64,000 bases of DNA from positions 92,513,602 to 92,577,601 of the forward strand of contig OX421963.1 of the NCBI GenBank assembly GCA_949128115.1. The letters run 5' to 3'. How positions within the stretch are numbered: the first letter of the stretch is position 1; the number at the start of each line of letters is the position of its first letter. The position numbers and the translations under genes were made by a program. Below, piece by piece: positions 31,576 to 43,822 of the stretch. The notes below the pieces were generated by a model, which was not told the DNA's origin, ran no database searches, and worked only from the letters and a program-made list of their open reading frames with translations. This DNA comes from Anaspis maculata (Eukaryota > Arthropoda > Insecta > Coleoptera > Scraptiidae).

Positions 31576-33345
31576 TATTAGGAGAAGGCGGTAGTTAGGC
31601 CAAGAGTTCCATCCAGCATCTCAAGTAGCAAAGAACGAATAGCACGGGCTAGGTTAGGTAGATTTCAGCTGTAAAAGCTTCAGGAAGCCAAATACTGACA
31701 AATTAATGCCGGAGATGAAATATTCTAGGTATTAAATGAAGGAAAACTCTGAGAAAAAGAACAATAAGGTTTTATAAATTGCTCACGAAGTATCCGCCAG
31801 TTTACGAAGTCAATAACAGTCTTCCAGTTTAATTGTGCGAATAAACATTCCTTAATTAGTCGAGCTTTGAATACGTAGGTAGGTTTACCTACGTACCTTT
31901 CATTCGAAAATAATGGAGTTGTGATAATGAGAGAGAATTACTATCGACCTTGATGAATCGACTCTTAATTGAACACACTAAACCCGACGAGATATTAAAA
32001 CAAAAACGGCAAATAATGGAGAATGGACATTAGATTAATGCCCGGTTCCACGACATAATCAATCGATCCGATTTTATCATTCTCTTGCACTCTCAATGTC
32101 TTGTAGGTACACTCAAGGATAATTTCGAACTGGCTTACTCCTCTTTTTTTTTCGTTTGCGATTTTTTCAATCGGAGATTTGTAATGAAATCGATTGGAAA
32201 CTATTGGCTGGCTTGCCTGACGCTGGTGTTCGTCCTTGGTGCAGAAATCAGCAGACGTTACCTGAAAAAATGAAAACAATAATTAGTTCAGTACATCGGC
32301 GGATACACCTACTTGTATCGCGAACGATAATTTTTGTGTCAAATCCATATTACAGGCCCGTAATGGCGGGGTAATAATGCACTTTGCGACTCATTGAGGG
32401 GGATTGGGCCGTTATTAACCGTGAAATGGAGGTTATTAGTCATCTGTTTGCACGATAAAACGGGTGGCACATTAATTTCCAAAGCGATCCTGACAGATTT
32501 ATTGACGCCAATAGGCTGGTATACCAGCAGGCTGATGGAAGAAAATAAAAGTTGTGTGTAATCTCCGAAGCTGTGTTTGATCCGAACGCGTTTATGGCCT
32601 AGTCGCCATCATTAACGATCGGAATTTGTCGGCAGCATTCCGAAATTAAGCCTTGCTTCCTTCTGTATCGTGTAGCTTTCAGCTTATTTATAAATACCTA
32701 CTAGAATCCTCACGTGTCGCCTTCGCAGCTTTCAATTTCGATTTGACATAGGATTAAAGCTTTGTTTGCACTTGAAAATTTGTCAGTCGTAGCTCGTGTC
32801 ACTTTGGTGAGTGTCAAGCCAGTCGGAATCAAATGTAAACATAGCTTTATAGCAAATACTCAAATTTCCCTGCGTCACCGTCGCATAGCTTTCTCAGCCG
32901 GCGTCTATCCAAATTAAAGCCTTGTTTCACATGTACTTTGCGACAATGTCTACGTGGACGATATTGTGTGCGGTGCAGATTCCATTGAGGTCTGGTTCTC
33001 AGTTGAAAACTGAACTTATCGAACTTTCACTATCCGGTGGTATTAAACCCCGGATTTTTTTTTTCATAGAATAGAACAAAACATTGCACCTTGTTTAAAA
33101 AAAAAAACAACCAACAATTTGTATTTAAAATGGAAATTTAACTCCGAATTCACTTGAGATTCCACCCATTGGTATCCTCCCAGCATCCTTTTTTGTCAGA
33201 TATCACACCAACTCGAACGGTTTTGACCTTCTCAGTCTTCTCACTGGCTGCGTTTGTCAAGTAGCTGGAGGGCCTCGACGTTAACATGATCATGGAGCCG
33301 GTCTCGTGCTTCTGTGTAAACTTCTTTTATTTCTTTTTCTACAAT
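31576..33345. other. No recognisable gene
   Basis: No open frame with motifs. Diverged repeats of the phrase ATTAAAGC(C/T)TTGTTT occur at about 32643, 32754 and 32920. This could be unique host sequence. A(T)-rich runs are at 33055-33120. Confidence 0.45.
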
Positions 33346-33833
33346 CATCAATAAACATGATGAGAAGAAATGTGAGGATCGGACGAAAAACATGGCTAAT
33401 TGTAATAATATACAACACAAACACGAGAAAGCTGGAAAAAGAAATAGATGAGAAGATACGAGAAGTAGGAGAAGAAAGGCTACTGATAGAAGGAGACTAT
33501 AATGCAAGAATAGGGGAGAGAAGAGGAAGATACAAAGAAATGGAGAAAGAAACAAGGAGGCCGGCAAAAGACAAAGAAGAGAACAGAGAAGGGAAGACAC
33601 TGATAGGTATTATTGAAGACAGAGGCTGGGCCGTGCTAAACGGAAATAAAGACGGAGACGAGAAAGGAGAATACACCTATATCAGACGACGCGTAGCAAC
33701 CACAATAGACTACGCAATATTGAATGAAGAAGCATTCAATGAGGTGAAAACATTAACCATTGAAGAGAGAATCGGATCAGATCACATGCCACTGGAAATA
33801 GAGATCGAATTGGATGAAGAAGTGCCCGAATGA
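33346..33833 (+). pseudogene. LINE endonuclease, C-terminal part
   Basis: The frame encodes MMRRNVRIGRKTWLIVIIYN, RLLIEGDYNARIGERRGRYK, a middle block GEYTYIRRRVATTIDYAILN and the terminal motif RIGSDHMPLEIEIE. The GDYNARIG and SDHMPL motifs are those of apurinic-type endonucleases that nick DNA to prime reverse transcription. The N-terminal part (WNVAG and ETW motifs) is missing. A stop follows at 33833. The counterpart in copy 2 lies at 53433-54400. Confidence 0.88.
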
Positions 33834-34139
33834 ATAGAAAGAAAAAACAGAGTCGTAATGGAGAGGCATGTATGGAACGAGGAAACAATCTGGAAGTACA
33901 AGCAACGAATGAAAGAAGCAGAATTTTAAGCAGAGATAGTAGATGGAAAAATAGAGGAGCTAATTAAATACATAGATCAAACTGCACAGAGAAAGAGAAC
34001 GGAGGGGTGGACGTGAAGAAATGATTGGTGAAACCAGGAATGCACAATAAAGAAAAGGGAATCCAGAGAAAGATTGAGACAATGGAAAAACAACGGAGGA
34101 ACAAGACAAGACCACCTAGAAGCCAGAGAAAAATACAGA

Positions 34140-34395
34140 AGACAATGCAGAGAAAGGAAAAAGGGAAGAAGAAAGGAAGAGGAAAGGAAGAGGAAAGGAA
34201 GAAGAAAGGAAGAGGAAAGGAAGAGGAAAGGAAGAGGAAAGGAAGAGGAAAGGAAGAAGAAAGGAAGAGGAAAGGAAGAGGAAAGGAAGAAGAAAGGAAG
34301 AGGAAAGGAAGAAGAAAGGAAGAGGAAAGGAAGAGGAAAGGAAGAGGAAAGGAAAAGGAAAGGAAGATGAAAGGAAGAGGAAAGGAAGAGGGAAG
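34140..34395 (+). repeat. Purine-rich tandem repeat (GGAAAGGAAGA type)
   Basis: About 250 bases consist almost only of A and G, built from AGGAAAGGAAG and AGAAAGGAAG units. In the other LINE copy the same place (around 53110-53160) has only a short stretch, so the tract expanded after the copies separated. It produces spurious Lys/Glu/Arg-rich and Phe/Leu/Ser-rich open frames on both strands. Confidence 0.92.
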
Positions 34396-34669
34396 AAATC
34401 AGAAATGGAAGCGAAGTATGGAAATACATAAACAGTGACAGAGAAAGGAAGAAAAAATAAGTGACAGAATACAGAAACACGAATGGCGAAAACACCTCAT
34501 GGAACCACAAGGAGGAAAGGAAGAGCCAGAAACAAGGGAGAGAGCTGAGTTCAACCAAATCAATGACACTGAGATCGAGAAAAAAGAAGTAACAAGACAG
34601 ATGACAGAGACAGTGACAAAGGCTGAAGAAAAACAAGGCGCCGGGAAAAGACGGAATAGAAAACGAAGC

Positions 34670-35905
34670 ATGGAAGTATGGCCCGGACGAAGTGGTAGAG
34701 AGATTGAGAGAGGTAATGAATGACGTGTGGTACGGAAAAGGATTCCCACAGCAATGGAGAGAAGGAATAATATGTCCATTACATAAGAAAGGAGACAGAC
34801 ATGAGATAGCAAACTATAGAGGAATTACCCTGCTCAACACGGCATACAAAATTTACTCAATGGTAGTAGGAGAAAGATTGGTGAAAGAGATGGATGAAAA
34901 AGGAGTGTTACCAGACGAACAGGCAGGGTTCAGAAAGGGAAGAGGAACGGTGGACAACGTGTACATTCTACATCACATAGTGGAAAAGTGGACAACTGAA
35001 AGATAAAGGTGGACATGTATATGCTCTGTTCATTGACCTAAAGGCAGCATTTGACAATGTAAATAGAGAGCGACTTTGGAAAAGCTTAAGAGACAAAGGT
35101 ATAAATGAACATCTGATGAACAAAATTGAGGAAGCATATGAGATAACTACAAGCAGAGTAAGAGTAAAAGGAGAAGAGAGTGAAAGCTTCTACACCACAA
35201 GAGGAGTGAGGCAGGGATGTCCTTCAAGTCCCAATCTGTTTACTGCGTATCTGGCAGACCTAGAAGAAATGCTCAAAAAAGCACAGGCAGGAGGTATCGT
35301 GATGGGCAAGGAGAAAGTATGAACGCTGGCGTACGCGGACGACCTGGTCGTTTTGGCGAAAGATGAGAGAAGCATGAAAAATATGATGAAGAACCTAGAA
35401 AGATATATGAGAAGAAAGAAGCTACAACTCAACGTAAACAAAACAAAAATGATGGTATTTGGAGAAGGCAGAGCACGGAAAACAACGGAATGGAAATGGG
35501 AACAAGAGAAAATAGAAGAAATCTAAGAAGCCAAATACTTGGGATACATCTTCAACGGAACAAACAACCCCAAGGCGCATGTCACAGAAACAGTGAGAAA
35601 AGCGAACAGACTATTAGGCCAGTTGTGGGGGATGGGAGAAAGAAAATTCGGTCACGACATCGGAAGAAGATGGGCTTTGTTTGGCAGTCTGATAGGCAGT
35701 GTGATAACGTATGGAGCAGAGGTCTGGGGATGGAAAGAATACGAGGAAATTGAATGAGTACAAGAAAAATACCTGAAATGGACATTAGGACTGGAAAACG
35801 AAACACCGGGTTATATAGTAAGAGAAGAAACTAAAAGATGAAAAATTAAAATAGAAACAGGCCAGAGAGCAGTGAAATACGAAGAGAAGATGTACGACAG
35901 AGAAG
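34670..35905 (+). pseudogene. LINE reverse transcriptase, copy 1
   Basis: The segments in order are VWYGKGFPQQWREGIICPLH, NYRGITLLNTAYKIYS, EQAGFRKGRGTVDNVYIL, LKAAFDNVNRERLW, TRGVRQGCPSSPNLFTAYLA and AYADDLVVLAKDE with the catalytic YADD. Then come KLQLNVNKTKMMVFGEG, AKYLGYIFNGTNN and GSVITYGAEVWGWKEYEE. They span palm, fingers and the post-catalytic region of a non-LTR RT. The frame breaks near 35007 and there are in-frame stops at about 35320 and 35524. The family is clear from its partner copy; I do not assign a clade. Confidence 0.9.
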
Positions 35906-35913
35906 ATTGAGGA

Positions 35914-37385
35914 GGCATGTTCATTCTCAGGACAACCCGGCCGACCCAGCATCCCGAGGCTTCTACCAGATAAGTTCTGTCATGCTGGCGGGACCACCTT
36001 TTGTTGTTGCCCTCAGCTCAGTCGCCTACATCTGCACTTGACATGCAGTCTGACATTGACATGGAGAAGACACTTGCATGTACATGTATATCGGCTGGTT
36101 GAGAAACCTGCTGATTTCATCTCGCGGCTTTCTGATCGTTTCTCGTTACTTCGCAAAATCCAGAGAATCATCGGGGGATAAAAAAATAAGGATCCCCTAA
36201 CGGACATGGAGTTCAACAGTGCGCTGAAAACCATCGTTAAATTGATTCAAAACCAGGTAATAGACGCAGAGGTCCATCAGATTCAATCCGGTCGTCACAT
36301 TTCCAGGGCCTCTCAACGGGTTGTTCTGAGAGTGGGTGGTCGCCTTGGACAATCAGACTTACCCTTTGATTGTTGTTATCAGGCTCTGATGCCTCCTAAC
36401 TGACAGAATTATTGATCTGCCAAATTCACGAACGCCATTCTCATCCGAGTGGCGATGAGACGGTTTCTGACTTTAGCAGAATGTTTGGATTCCTTCCACT
36501 CACAAGGCTGTTCGGCAGCATCTTTTCGCATATTTTTGGTGGTTCCGAATGCGCTTCATGCTTACAACCTGTCAATGGGTGATTTTCCGTCCCAAGGGTG
36601 TCACAAATCAAACAATTTGCGTGTTTGGGGGTGGATTTTGGGGTGATAATTGAGGTTCATGGTGCAAAGAAGCTGAAGGCTGACATTTGCCTCTTCATAT
36701 TATTATGCTTTTCCACCAAGACCTTGACCTATGACCTTTCAACGGATGCATTATTTGCTGCCTTGCGTCGTTTTATCGCTCGTCGTGGTCGTTCTGAAAT
36801 TTACAGCGACAATGGAACCAACTTCGTGGGTGCCAACAGGGAGCTTAAACCCTGGCATAAAGTCTGTTGAGACTCATCTGGCTTGCGTAGTAGCAGATTA
36901 GACCATCACGTTTGAGGTGAGAAAATGTCTACGTTCACGGCTTAGGTCGAAACGTTGTTGAATTCACGACCATTGTACGATGTATCTACCGATCCAAATG
37001 ACCTGAATCCATTGACACCAGGCCATTTTCCGACACTGGAACCCCTCACCGCCCCGCCGGATCCAGTCCTGTCACATTCGCGGCTGAATCCATTGTCCCG
37101 CTGACAGTTAGTCCAGCGCATGCGCAGCATTTTTGGCAGCGGTGACATAATGAGTACTTGCACACGTTGCGTCAGATATCAGATAGCAAAATGGCATTGA
37201 AATCAAAGACATTGTTGTCATCAAAGACGATGCGGTACCACCGGCACCGCTGAAGTGGCGTTTTGGCCGAATTGAGACTTTACACCCTGGCGCTGATGGT
37301 GACTTAAGAGTTGCCACCGTGCGTACTGTCCAATGACTGCTGAAGCGTCTTGCGGCGAAGCTCTGCCCCCTACCCAGGGTATCTA
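35914..37385 (+). pseudogene. pol: BEL/Pao pol remnant (RNase H end and integrase)
   Basis: Reading right with many frame changes, it gives HVHSQDNPADPASRG (the BEL RNase H to integrase link), VVLRVGGRLGQSDLPFD (36320-36370), then the integrase core KADICLFILLCFSTKTLTYD, ALRRFIARRGRSEIYSDNGT and NFVGANREL. It continues with LLNSRPLYDVSTDPNDLN and LTPGHFPTLEPLTAPPDP (36955-37060) and at the C terminus PPAPLKWRFGRIETLHPGAD and RVATVRT. These are BEL/Pao signatures in the right order. The intact enzyme would insert cDNA. Stops and frameshifts throughout show great age. No LTR was found nearby. It directly follows the truncated LINE. Confidence 0.88.
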
Positions 37386-37811
37386 CAGCAGTAACTCGTA
37401 AATAATTGTTTTGCCTGGTTTACACTCAAGTCTACGCAACCAAATCCTTGATAAACCAAATTTTTCAGTCTGGTGTTGGATAAGCAGTTCAAATTATTTG
37501 TTATTGTGGTAGGTACGGTTTCAAGACTGAAGTTTCCATTTTGTAATTAGATCATCAGATCATAATAATACCTATCGACTAACTTACATAAGCAATAATT
37601 CGAGGCACTATGAATTGAGCTGGCAACTCACTACAATAGCCAATGAACAGAAAGCAGTGATTCCATGAAATTATTGACATCAGCTGTATCTTTATCCCTG
37701 TGTGCTTAAGTTACCATAGAACCGGTCCTAATGAACCCTAATAAATGATAAATCAACCATTGTTATCCTAACTGCAGATCAAAGCACCCACTAATAAAAC
37801 CTGATGGCATT
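37386..37811. other. No recognisable gene
   Basis: AT-rich sequence after the BEL/Pao remnant. No motif, LTR-like end or repeat could be identified. Confidence 0.4.
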
Positions 37812-38114
37812 TTGCGAACCAGAGCACATAAACGAAAATCGGAAAAGGCTTGGAACATATACGAACCACAGCGCAAGGAAAACGGAAAGCTGAACGACGA
37901 GTTCTGGAAAACCGCCAACAATTCCATAGCTTTCGCGAAAAGCGCCGCGAAATGCAACAGTTCCGACGAATTTATTCGTCGAGCGTTGTCGGATATTAAA
38001 AGTCACAGCATTGAAAGCGACGGAAGGATGCAATTAAATGAAAAATTCTGGTGGGACTTGGACGATTTTCTGCTGACGTCCCAGAAGGAATGGAGAAGTA
38101 TTTTCGAGATGTGA
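37812..38114 (+). other. 100-codon open frame, unrecognised
   Basis: An open frame begins MRTRAHKRKSEKAWNIYE and ends with WDLDDFLLTSQKEWRSIFEM. It is hydrophilic, with several Trp and mixed charges, and looks more protein-like than most frames here, but I recognise no family. It lacks any supporting context and could be an exon, an element fragment or chance. Confidence 0.25.
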
Positions 38115-39035
38115 CTGCACGTCAGAAACCGGGACTGAGTCAAACGGCCATCGGCCATCGGTACCTACTTGAATTAATGTTCAGGCCGTAGAGCAGCTCC
38201 GACTAAAAGGCCTCTGGATGGAAGCCGGTAATTTTCTTGTAATTGGCATATAGAAAAAATATTTCATATCTCCACATGAACAGGCAGGAGGACAAAAATC
38301 CGAAGCAAACCGTTCACAGTCGAAAATATCCTGATTTTACGCGCATCATTCAAAAATTAACAAACAAGTGGGTAAGACGCGTCTTTGAAAGCACCTTCCT
38401 TAATGCCAAAAACATGATACATGAATGTGGGCCCTTAACCTTTGGTTTTTTTTAATGTAGTTTTTTCAAACAAATTGTCCTCTAGGTTTTTCAGGGTTGG
38501 TTGGTGCGAAATGTTACGGAATTTGCGGTGGCGATTCCCGAGAATGCAATTGACGTAATAGCTTTTTCGATGAATTTTATAACAACGGCAGTTGTTTTTG
38601 GTGCCGTTACGTGGGGAACGAGTTATGGAGCGCACGGTGATTAAAAGTTACCCATACAACAGGAAACTGAAACTCGACGCTTTATAATTTTATTGCCTTA
38701 AAATCAAGTACGGAATAATCCTGTTGAGATATGGCTATAACCTACCTCTATTAAAGCTCTTCACGTATAGTGCACCCCTCGTAATCTTCGTGTTCATTAT
38801 TTCCTCGTGATTGTATCTCTTCTATATACCTCTTCTAGACTTTAACGGATATTTCTAGTAGGTACAACATTATAAAAACCGGATAAATTAGCAAATTCTT
38901 AGGGAGAAAAGTAACGACAACGACACAGCATCTAGAAAATAGCATCCATCGGAAGAACTGTAGGTACCAGACGTTCTAGAAGAGCTACTACAGCGGAACT
39001 CTGCTGCATTCTCCGTTCTACCCGGAACGGTAAAA
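38115..39035. other. No recognisable gene
   Basis: AT-rich sequence with no coding motifs or repeats that I could match elsewhere in the window. Confidence 0.4.
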
Positions 39036-39228
39036 TTCATATGCGGCGCACTATCATCCACAGAGTAACCCTATAGAGCGGATGAACCGGAGTATTGGCA
39101 CGATGCTGTGCTGCTATGTAAAGTGTAAAGTGAACTTGAACTTTACATAGCAGCACAGCATCGTGCCAATACTCCGGTTCATCCGCTCTATAGGGTTACT
39201 CTGTGGATGATAGTGCGCCGCATATGAA
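39036..39228. repeat. Perfect palindrome, 89-bp arms
   Basis: The left arm 39036-39124 (starting TTCATATGCGGCGCACTATC) is the exact reverse complement of 39140-39228, with a 15-base spacer. I compared the arms base by base and found no mismatch. The arm sequence encodes a piece of gypsy integrase. Perfect identity means a recent event, a very slow divergence or an assembly or cloning artefact. Confidence 0.9.
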
Positions 39229-39341
39229 ATGTAAGACCCTCGGTAAGACCTAGTCCCCTTCACTAACTCGGCAAATTTACTGCTTCTGAAGTATATTCCA
39301 TTATAGACTAAATGAGCTAGAACTTCCGAGAACAGGAACAA
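39100..39341 (-). pseudogene. pol: gypsy integrase fragment
   Basis: The minus-strand frame reads NGIYFRSSKFAELVKG and then AAHYHPQSNPIERMNRSIGT, with the conserved glutamate of the integrase core in NPIERMNR preceded by the usual YHPQ. Only about 60 codons of integrase are present, and the frame then runs into the palindrome's spacer and other arm. The type differs from the integrase of gypsy 1 (YHPATNGAAENG). Confidence 0.75.
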
Positions 39342-39487
39342 CTGCTTTTCGATCAGCTTGCAGGCAGTCTTTCGTCACGGAATTACGCAGGTAAGCGATC
39401 AGCGAAAGTTGGAGAGAAGTCAGGCAGCACCAAAATAAAGCAATGACCTGATTGGCACCGTCAAGCTTGTCTACACTCGCTCGAACG

Positions 39488-39654
39488 CAGTGGCGTAACT
39501 AGAAGTGTCCAATGGAGGGGGTCACGACTGAAAAATATGCGAATATGCGAGCAAAACGAATAAAAAAGCGTCGCATTTGAAATTTTTTCAGGGAATTCGA
39601 TGGCTAATGGGGGGGGGGGTTGACCCCGAAACCCCCCCTCTGATTACGCCACTG
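39488..39654. mobile_element. 167-bp hAT-type MITE
   Basis: The inverted ends CAGTGGCGTAA and TTACGCCACTG are flanked by a perfect 8-bp duplication CTCGAACG (39480-39487 and 39655-39662). This is diagnostic for the hAT superfamily. The interior contains a run of G (39610-39620) and is non-coding. The perfect duplication suggests a fairly recent insertion. Confidence 0.93.
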
Positions 39655-39749
39655 CTCGAACGTTATCGTGAAACTGGAACAACAGCTCCTTCCGCGCTTC
39701 CTTCGGGACCACCTGCTTTCATGCCGATCCATCCACTGTCGCCAAGCTT

Positions 39750-40130
39750 TCACCTAGAGGGCGACCATGAATCAGCTTGAACAACTTCCCCTCCTCGCCA
39801 CTCAATCTGCAAATATGCTGCCGAAGTCAGACAGCCTAGCAAGCCGATATTCCAGTCGACTGCTGCAGGTAATCCAGCCTCATCAAGGACGCATTGCATT
39901 GAGACTTCAGTTTTTTCAACAGTCCAGATCACAGCAAGGTGCTCCCGCTCAGTGGGGCTGTTTTTCTTCTCTGTCTTGGTCAACATGCGACTCAGATGTC
40001 GTTCACTCTTCGCTCTTCGTAATTTTTCGACGTAACGAAGTCTATATTGTAGCCGTCACCAATCAATCGTTATGGTCAAAAAAGCTTCTTGTTGCTCCTC
40101 ATCACACTTGGAAGAACTCTACTCATTCTC
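39750..40130 (-). pseudogene. pol: gypsy RNase H fragment
   Basis: The minus-strand frame starts MLTKTEKKNSPTEREHLAVI and continues WTVEK, a close match to the gypsy RNase H block that in other elements reads TKTE-NYSPTERE-LAV-WAVEK. After this the frame loses similarity. It may derive from the same element as the integrase piece at 39100-39341, with the part in between rearranged by the palindrome and the hAT MITE. Confidence 0.7.
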
Positions 40131-41411
40131 TTAGCAGCGATGTCGATGGAGCTACCTGCTTCTAAAATTTGAAATGGATCTAGATTCTGGATTTTGTTTG
40201 GGAAGTTGTTGGATCATGATTCCATCTGGCACGTAAGCTTCGCTTTTGGGCCCATTTTTGTACAACCTCTCTAGGCCAGCCGGATTCACCAAGCCGCAGT
40301 GTGTTGCTGGGATGCTTGATGTTCGGTCTATACAAGCATTGAGGCCGCCAAGTGCCCAGTACACTCCAGTGCCAGTGTGCCGTGATTTTGCCAGACGCAT
40401 CGTCATGCTGCCGATTATAGGCGTCATACTGTCAAGGGTATGCGTTTGGGCTCCCTTGTGGCCGTTGGCTGTCCGCTGGGGCCAAAGGGTTTGGTGCCTT
40501 TAGCTTTGGGGGTCGTAGCTCGGCTCTGAGCCGGTAGTCTCCAAGTCCGAGGTATGAGGTAAATTATGAGAAAGAGTTTAAAAACACTTACGGATCTATT
40601 CACACTGGTATAATGTCTTCCCTAGGAGATGGCTAGAAGGGCTCGAGTTCACTAGGAATGATCGATGACACAGTTTTCGCAACTCTTATTTGTTGTTAAC
40701 TTTGCAGGACAATACGGAGAACTGTTTTAGTGTCCGGCGAGACGTGATACACTGCCGACGCCTGAGCAAGTTCCGTTCCTCTTTAGCCAAAATGTTACTC
40801 TTTTTATATGATGATTTGTGTATCTAATATTGAAAACAATCCTTGCTCGTTTGCAATGGAGGTCTATGAAACCGCTGTATCGCAAGGTGATAGCAAATAA
40901 ACAATAATTCAGTATACTCGTGTGTTACGAAATCGAGCGTCTCGGTCATTCATGTGACAATACTCAAGGGATTGCCTAAGGCCATTCTAGAGGATTTGTG
41001 AGTCAGTTCAGAATTGGACGGTTTGCCGCCTAGCTTGGCCACCCATCCAAATTCTGTCTGACCCGGTTGCTGTCGTCGAGTTTCTGATTGAATGATTAAA
41101 TGAATAACCAGGAGGGCTAACCGAATGACAATCGACCATGACGATGACTACAAGCTAACCAATGAATAAATCGAATGCCCCCTGTTCCAGAATTGTAAGA
41201 CTTTTTGTCGAATCGTCCAAATCAGGTCAGTGACGCAAGCAGGTACCTAACCACACTTGTTTTTTGTTCAAATACCTCTGTCTGCATTTTATGCCATTGC
41301 GGAAATGACCTAGCGTCTGCTGATGATTTGGACGGTTTGGCGACTCCAATACTCAGGCTACACGTGCCTGCTTTTTATGTTCAAGGGCTGAACTTTTACC
41401 TGCGGCCCTTA
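40131..41411. other. No recognisable gene
   Basis: Open frames of up to 91 codons exist on both strands around 40152-40503 but overlap each other and have no motifs. I see no repeat matching other parts of the window. Confidence 0.4.
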
Positions 41412-42409
41412 TAGCCCAGGCTTTTTAGTCGAAAAAACGGCAAAACATGAAACAAATTAAAACACGGTGAATCTCTTCAGTTTCGGGTTCACTAGACTTT
41501 GCTGTATACTGTATAACATACAAAAAGTCCCCAACTTTCCCCCGTGTGCGTCATTGTTTTTTTTGACAGGCAAAGATGAAGACACCTCAAAGTGCACTTT
41601 CCGCTTAAAAATGCTCCTAGTTCTCAACCACTCAATTGATTCCTTTTATTTTGGTCTTGAATGAAAGATAATGAATCAATGTGAATAATATGGAATAGCT
41701 TTTGTCCAAAATTTAACACTAACAAACTTAATTTCTTGATAATGTCACTTTTTTTGTGTTTTTTTTCTTATGCTTCAGTTAACATTTTACTTCTGCATCG
41801 ACCACTGAATATCACTTGGTATAATTATATGCAGCAGATTCCTTATAGTTTGAGCTTCAAAATGACGTATATTTTAGCTCCATTGTAAATTGTCCAGCAA
41901 TTCCAATAAGGATTCTATGAAGTTACGTCAAACGCATTATATCGGGAAATCACTTCAAAATTATTAACCTAGACTTTGATCTGTTATAATTGATTCTACG
42001 TTCAATATGCACAGTATCTACTCAGTAAATCTGGTCTGGTGATACTCGTATGAGTGGGTACTAGCATCTAGTATATGGTACTAGGTACAGTTTCTCAATT
42101 TTCCTCTTTGTGCATCATGTTTTTAGCGCTACTACTTATAGCTGTAGCGCTTATAGTTTGTTCTTGTTATTTCCGTCTGCAGTCTCCGGCAATATCTTGG
42201 GTTTTAGCTAGATAATAGCTTAGGTACTCTAGATGTACAAAAAACAAAGATATTTTATTTCATTATTCGTCCGTCCGTCCGTCTGTGTGTCTGTCATTCC
42301 AGGCAACACGCAATATCGCGGCTCCTTGACCTCGGATTAACCTCGGGTTTTCGCTAGATAAAGCCTATATAAGATACTTCAGGTGTAAAAAAACAACACG
42401 GTGGGCTAC

Positions 42410-42657
42410 GCGGGAGCACCCACGTGTAGTTGGTCCCCGTCAAGACGCATCTCCCTCCAGCTCCGAAGATTATTTTGTAGATAGTGTCTTGCAACAAACT
42501 GCAAGAAGAACTGCGGTTTAAAATGTAGATGCAGGCGATCTTCCTTGTCTTGTTCTAGGATGTATAAGTGCTGCAGGGGTAACAACATGTGAGAATCTAC
42601 CCCACCTTGTTGAGTATGATTCTGAGGATGATCTGTTATTTTTATGAAGTTATGTAT
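42410..42657 (+). pseudogene. Cysteine-rich (CXC-like) tail, left-arm copy, degraded
   Basis: This is the mirror of 45217-45429. Translating in pieces gives VKTHLPPAP, then a stop, then after frame changes NCKKNCGLKCRCRRSSLSC and ENLPHLVEYDSEDDLLFL. Frameshifts and stops make it clearly dead, while the mirrored copy keeps an open frame. The pair shows that the coding tail lies within the inverted repeat itself. Confidence 0.65.
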
Positions 42658-43822
42658 TTAGGTGCTGAGTAATTTTGCTATTGGGTATTTTAGATGCATA
42701 TGGGTATAAATACTATCGGTAGGTATTCTAAATAACCATCGATCTATTGTTTGGATATCAATAGACGACTTTTTAACGAAGCTCATATTGGACCAAATAA
42801 GTACGGATGGTGAGCTAGATGTGATTTTCTTGACTACCTACTAGTTAGTGAACTTGAAATTATGATAATTATTTGATATTTTCTGCAGAGCATGACTATA
42901 AAGATTTTCCTGTGCTGTGCTAGACTTCGAATACATCATTTGAATGTAAATACAATGTTGAAGCTCTGATTTGAAAAGATTGTGAGCATTTTTTAATGAA
43001 AAAAATGATAATTTGCTCTTAAAAATTGTGGATTTTCAATTTACGATATTTTCACGTTGAATACATCAATGTTCAAAATTTCGAATAGGATCGATAACTG
43101 CAACTATTTCACGCATTTACATAAGGCATTCGACATAATTATCATTTCTTGAATACTATAAAATTGAGTTGGCTTGACTTTCGGTGTAAGCCAGCTTCAA
43201 ACTGAAAAATGTGGCTATACCCGCGGGAAAGTTGCTGTTGTTATGTTATTATTATTTTAATGTAGAGTGTCCTTTCTTCGGAAGCTAGAGAATTGTTTTG
43301 GCTACAAGAAGAAACCTTGAAAGATGAAATCAAAGCGATATTACAGCTACAATATAATTTTTTCCAAGAGCGCGGAGATATTTTTGAGTGACATTTAGGA
43401 CTTCGACATTTTTTCCAATAAATTATTTTTCTCACCTTGTAACCACTTACGTCGCGTTTATGATATGAAAGTCTTATGCAGAAACGTCCAAATAATCCAT
43501 CCAAACTCAAATCCAAATGATTAAGGCATTAAACGCAAAAATAACCCAAATTGAAAAACCGGCTTTATTTTGGTCCCAAAATCACGGTTTTCTGCCGAAA
43601 ATTGCGCAAAACATTTTTTTATCAGAATTTGAAAATCATAATCGGATTTGCAAGGTCATATTCAATGGGAAACGATACCCAACATGTCAGTATTGCCTCA
43701 ATATTGATGAAAATAAGATTTCTTGCATAGATCACCAATTCCCCCCCTCCCGAGCTTCCCTCACGGGGACCATAGACATCTAGTTTGTCATTAAGTTTCA
43801 CTTATACCCCAATCATGGATTA

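Larger units (their letters stand above)
33346..35910 (+). mobile_element. APE-type LINE, copy 1 (both ends truncated)
   Basis: The sequence starts inside the endonuclease domain and runs through the RT domain. It is a close relative of the minus-strand copy at 51474-54895. The start corresponds to the PSMNMMRRNV region of the other copy, so the 5' end is truncated. It ends abruptly at 35910, where BEL/Pao sequence begins. A purine-rich expansion separates the two domains. Several stops and frameshifts are present. Confidence 0.85.

Noticed and set aside
33977..34636. 219-codon minus-strand open frame rich in Phe, Leu and Ser
   Set aside because: It is the reverse of the purine repeat and LINE linker; composition follows the A/G tract and no motif is present.
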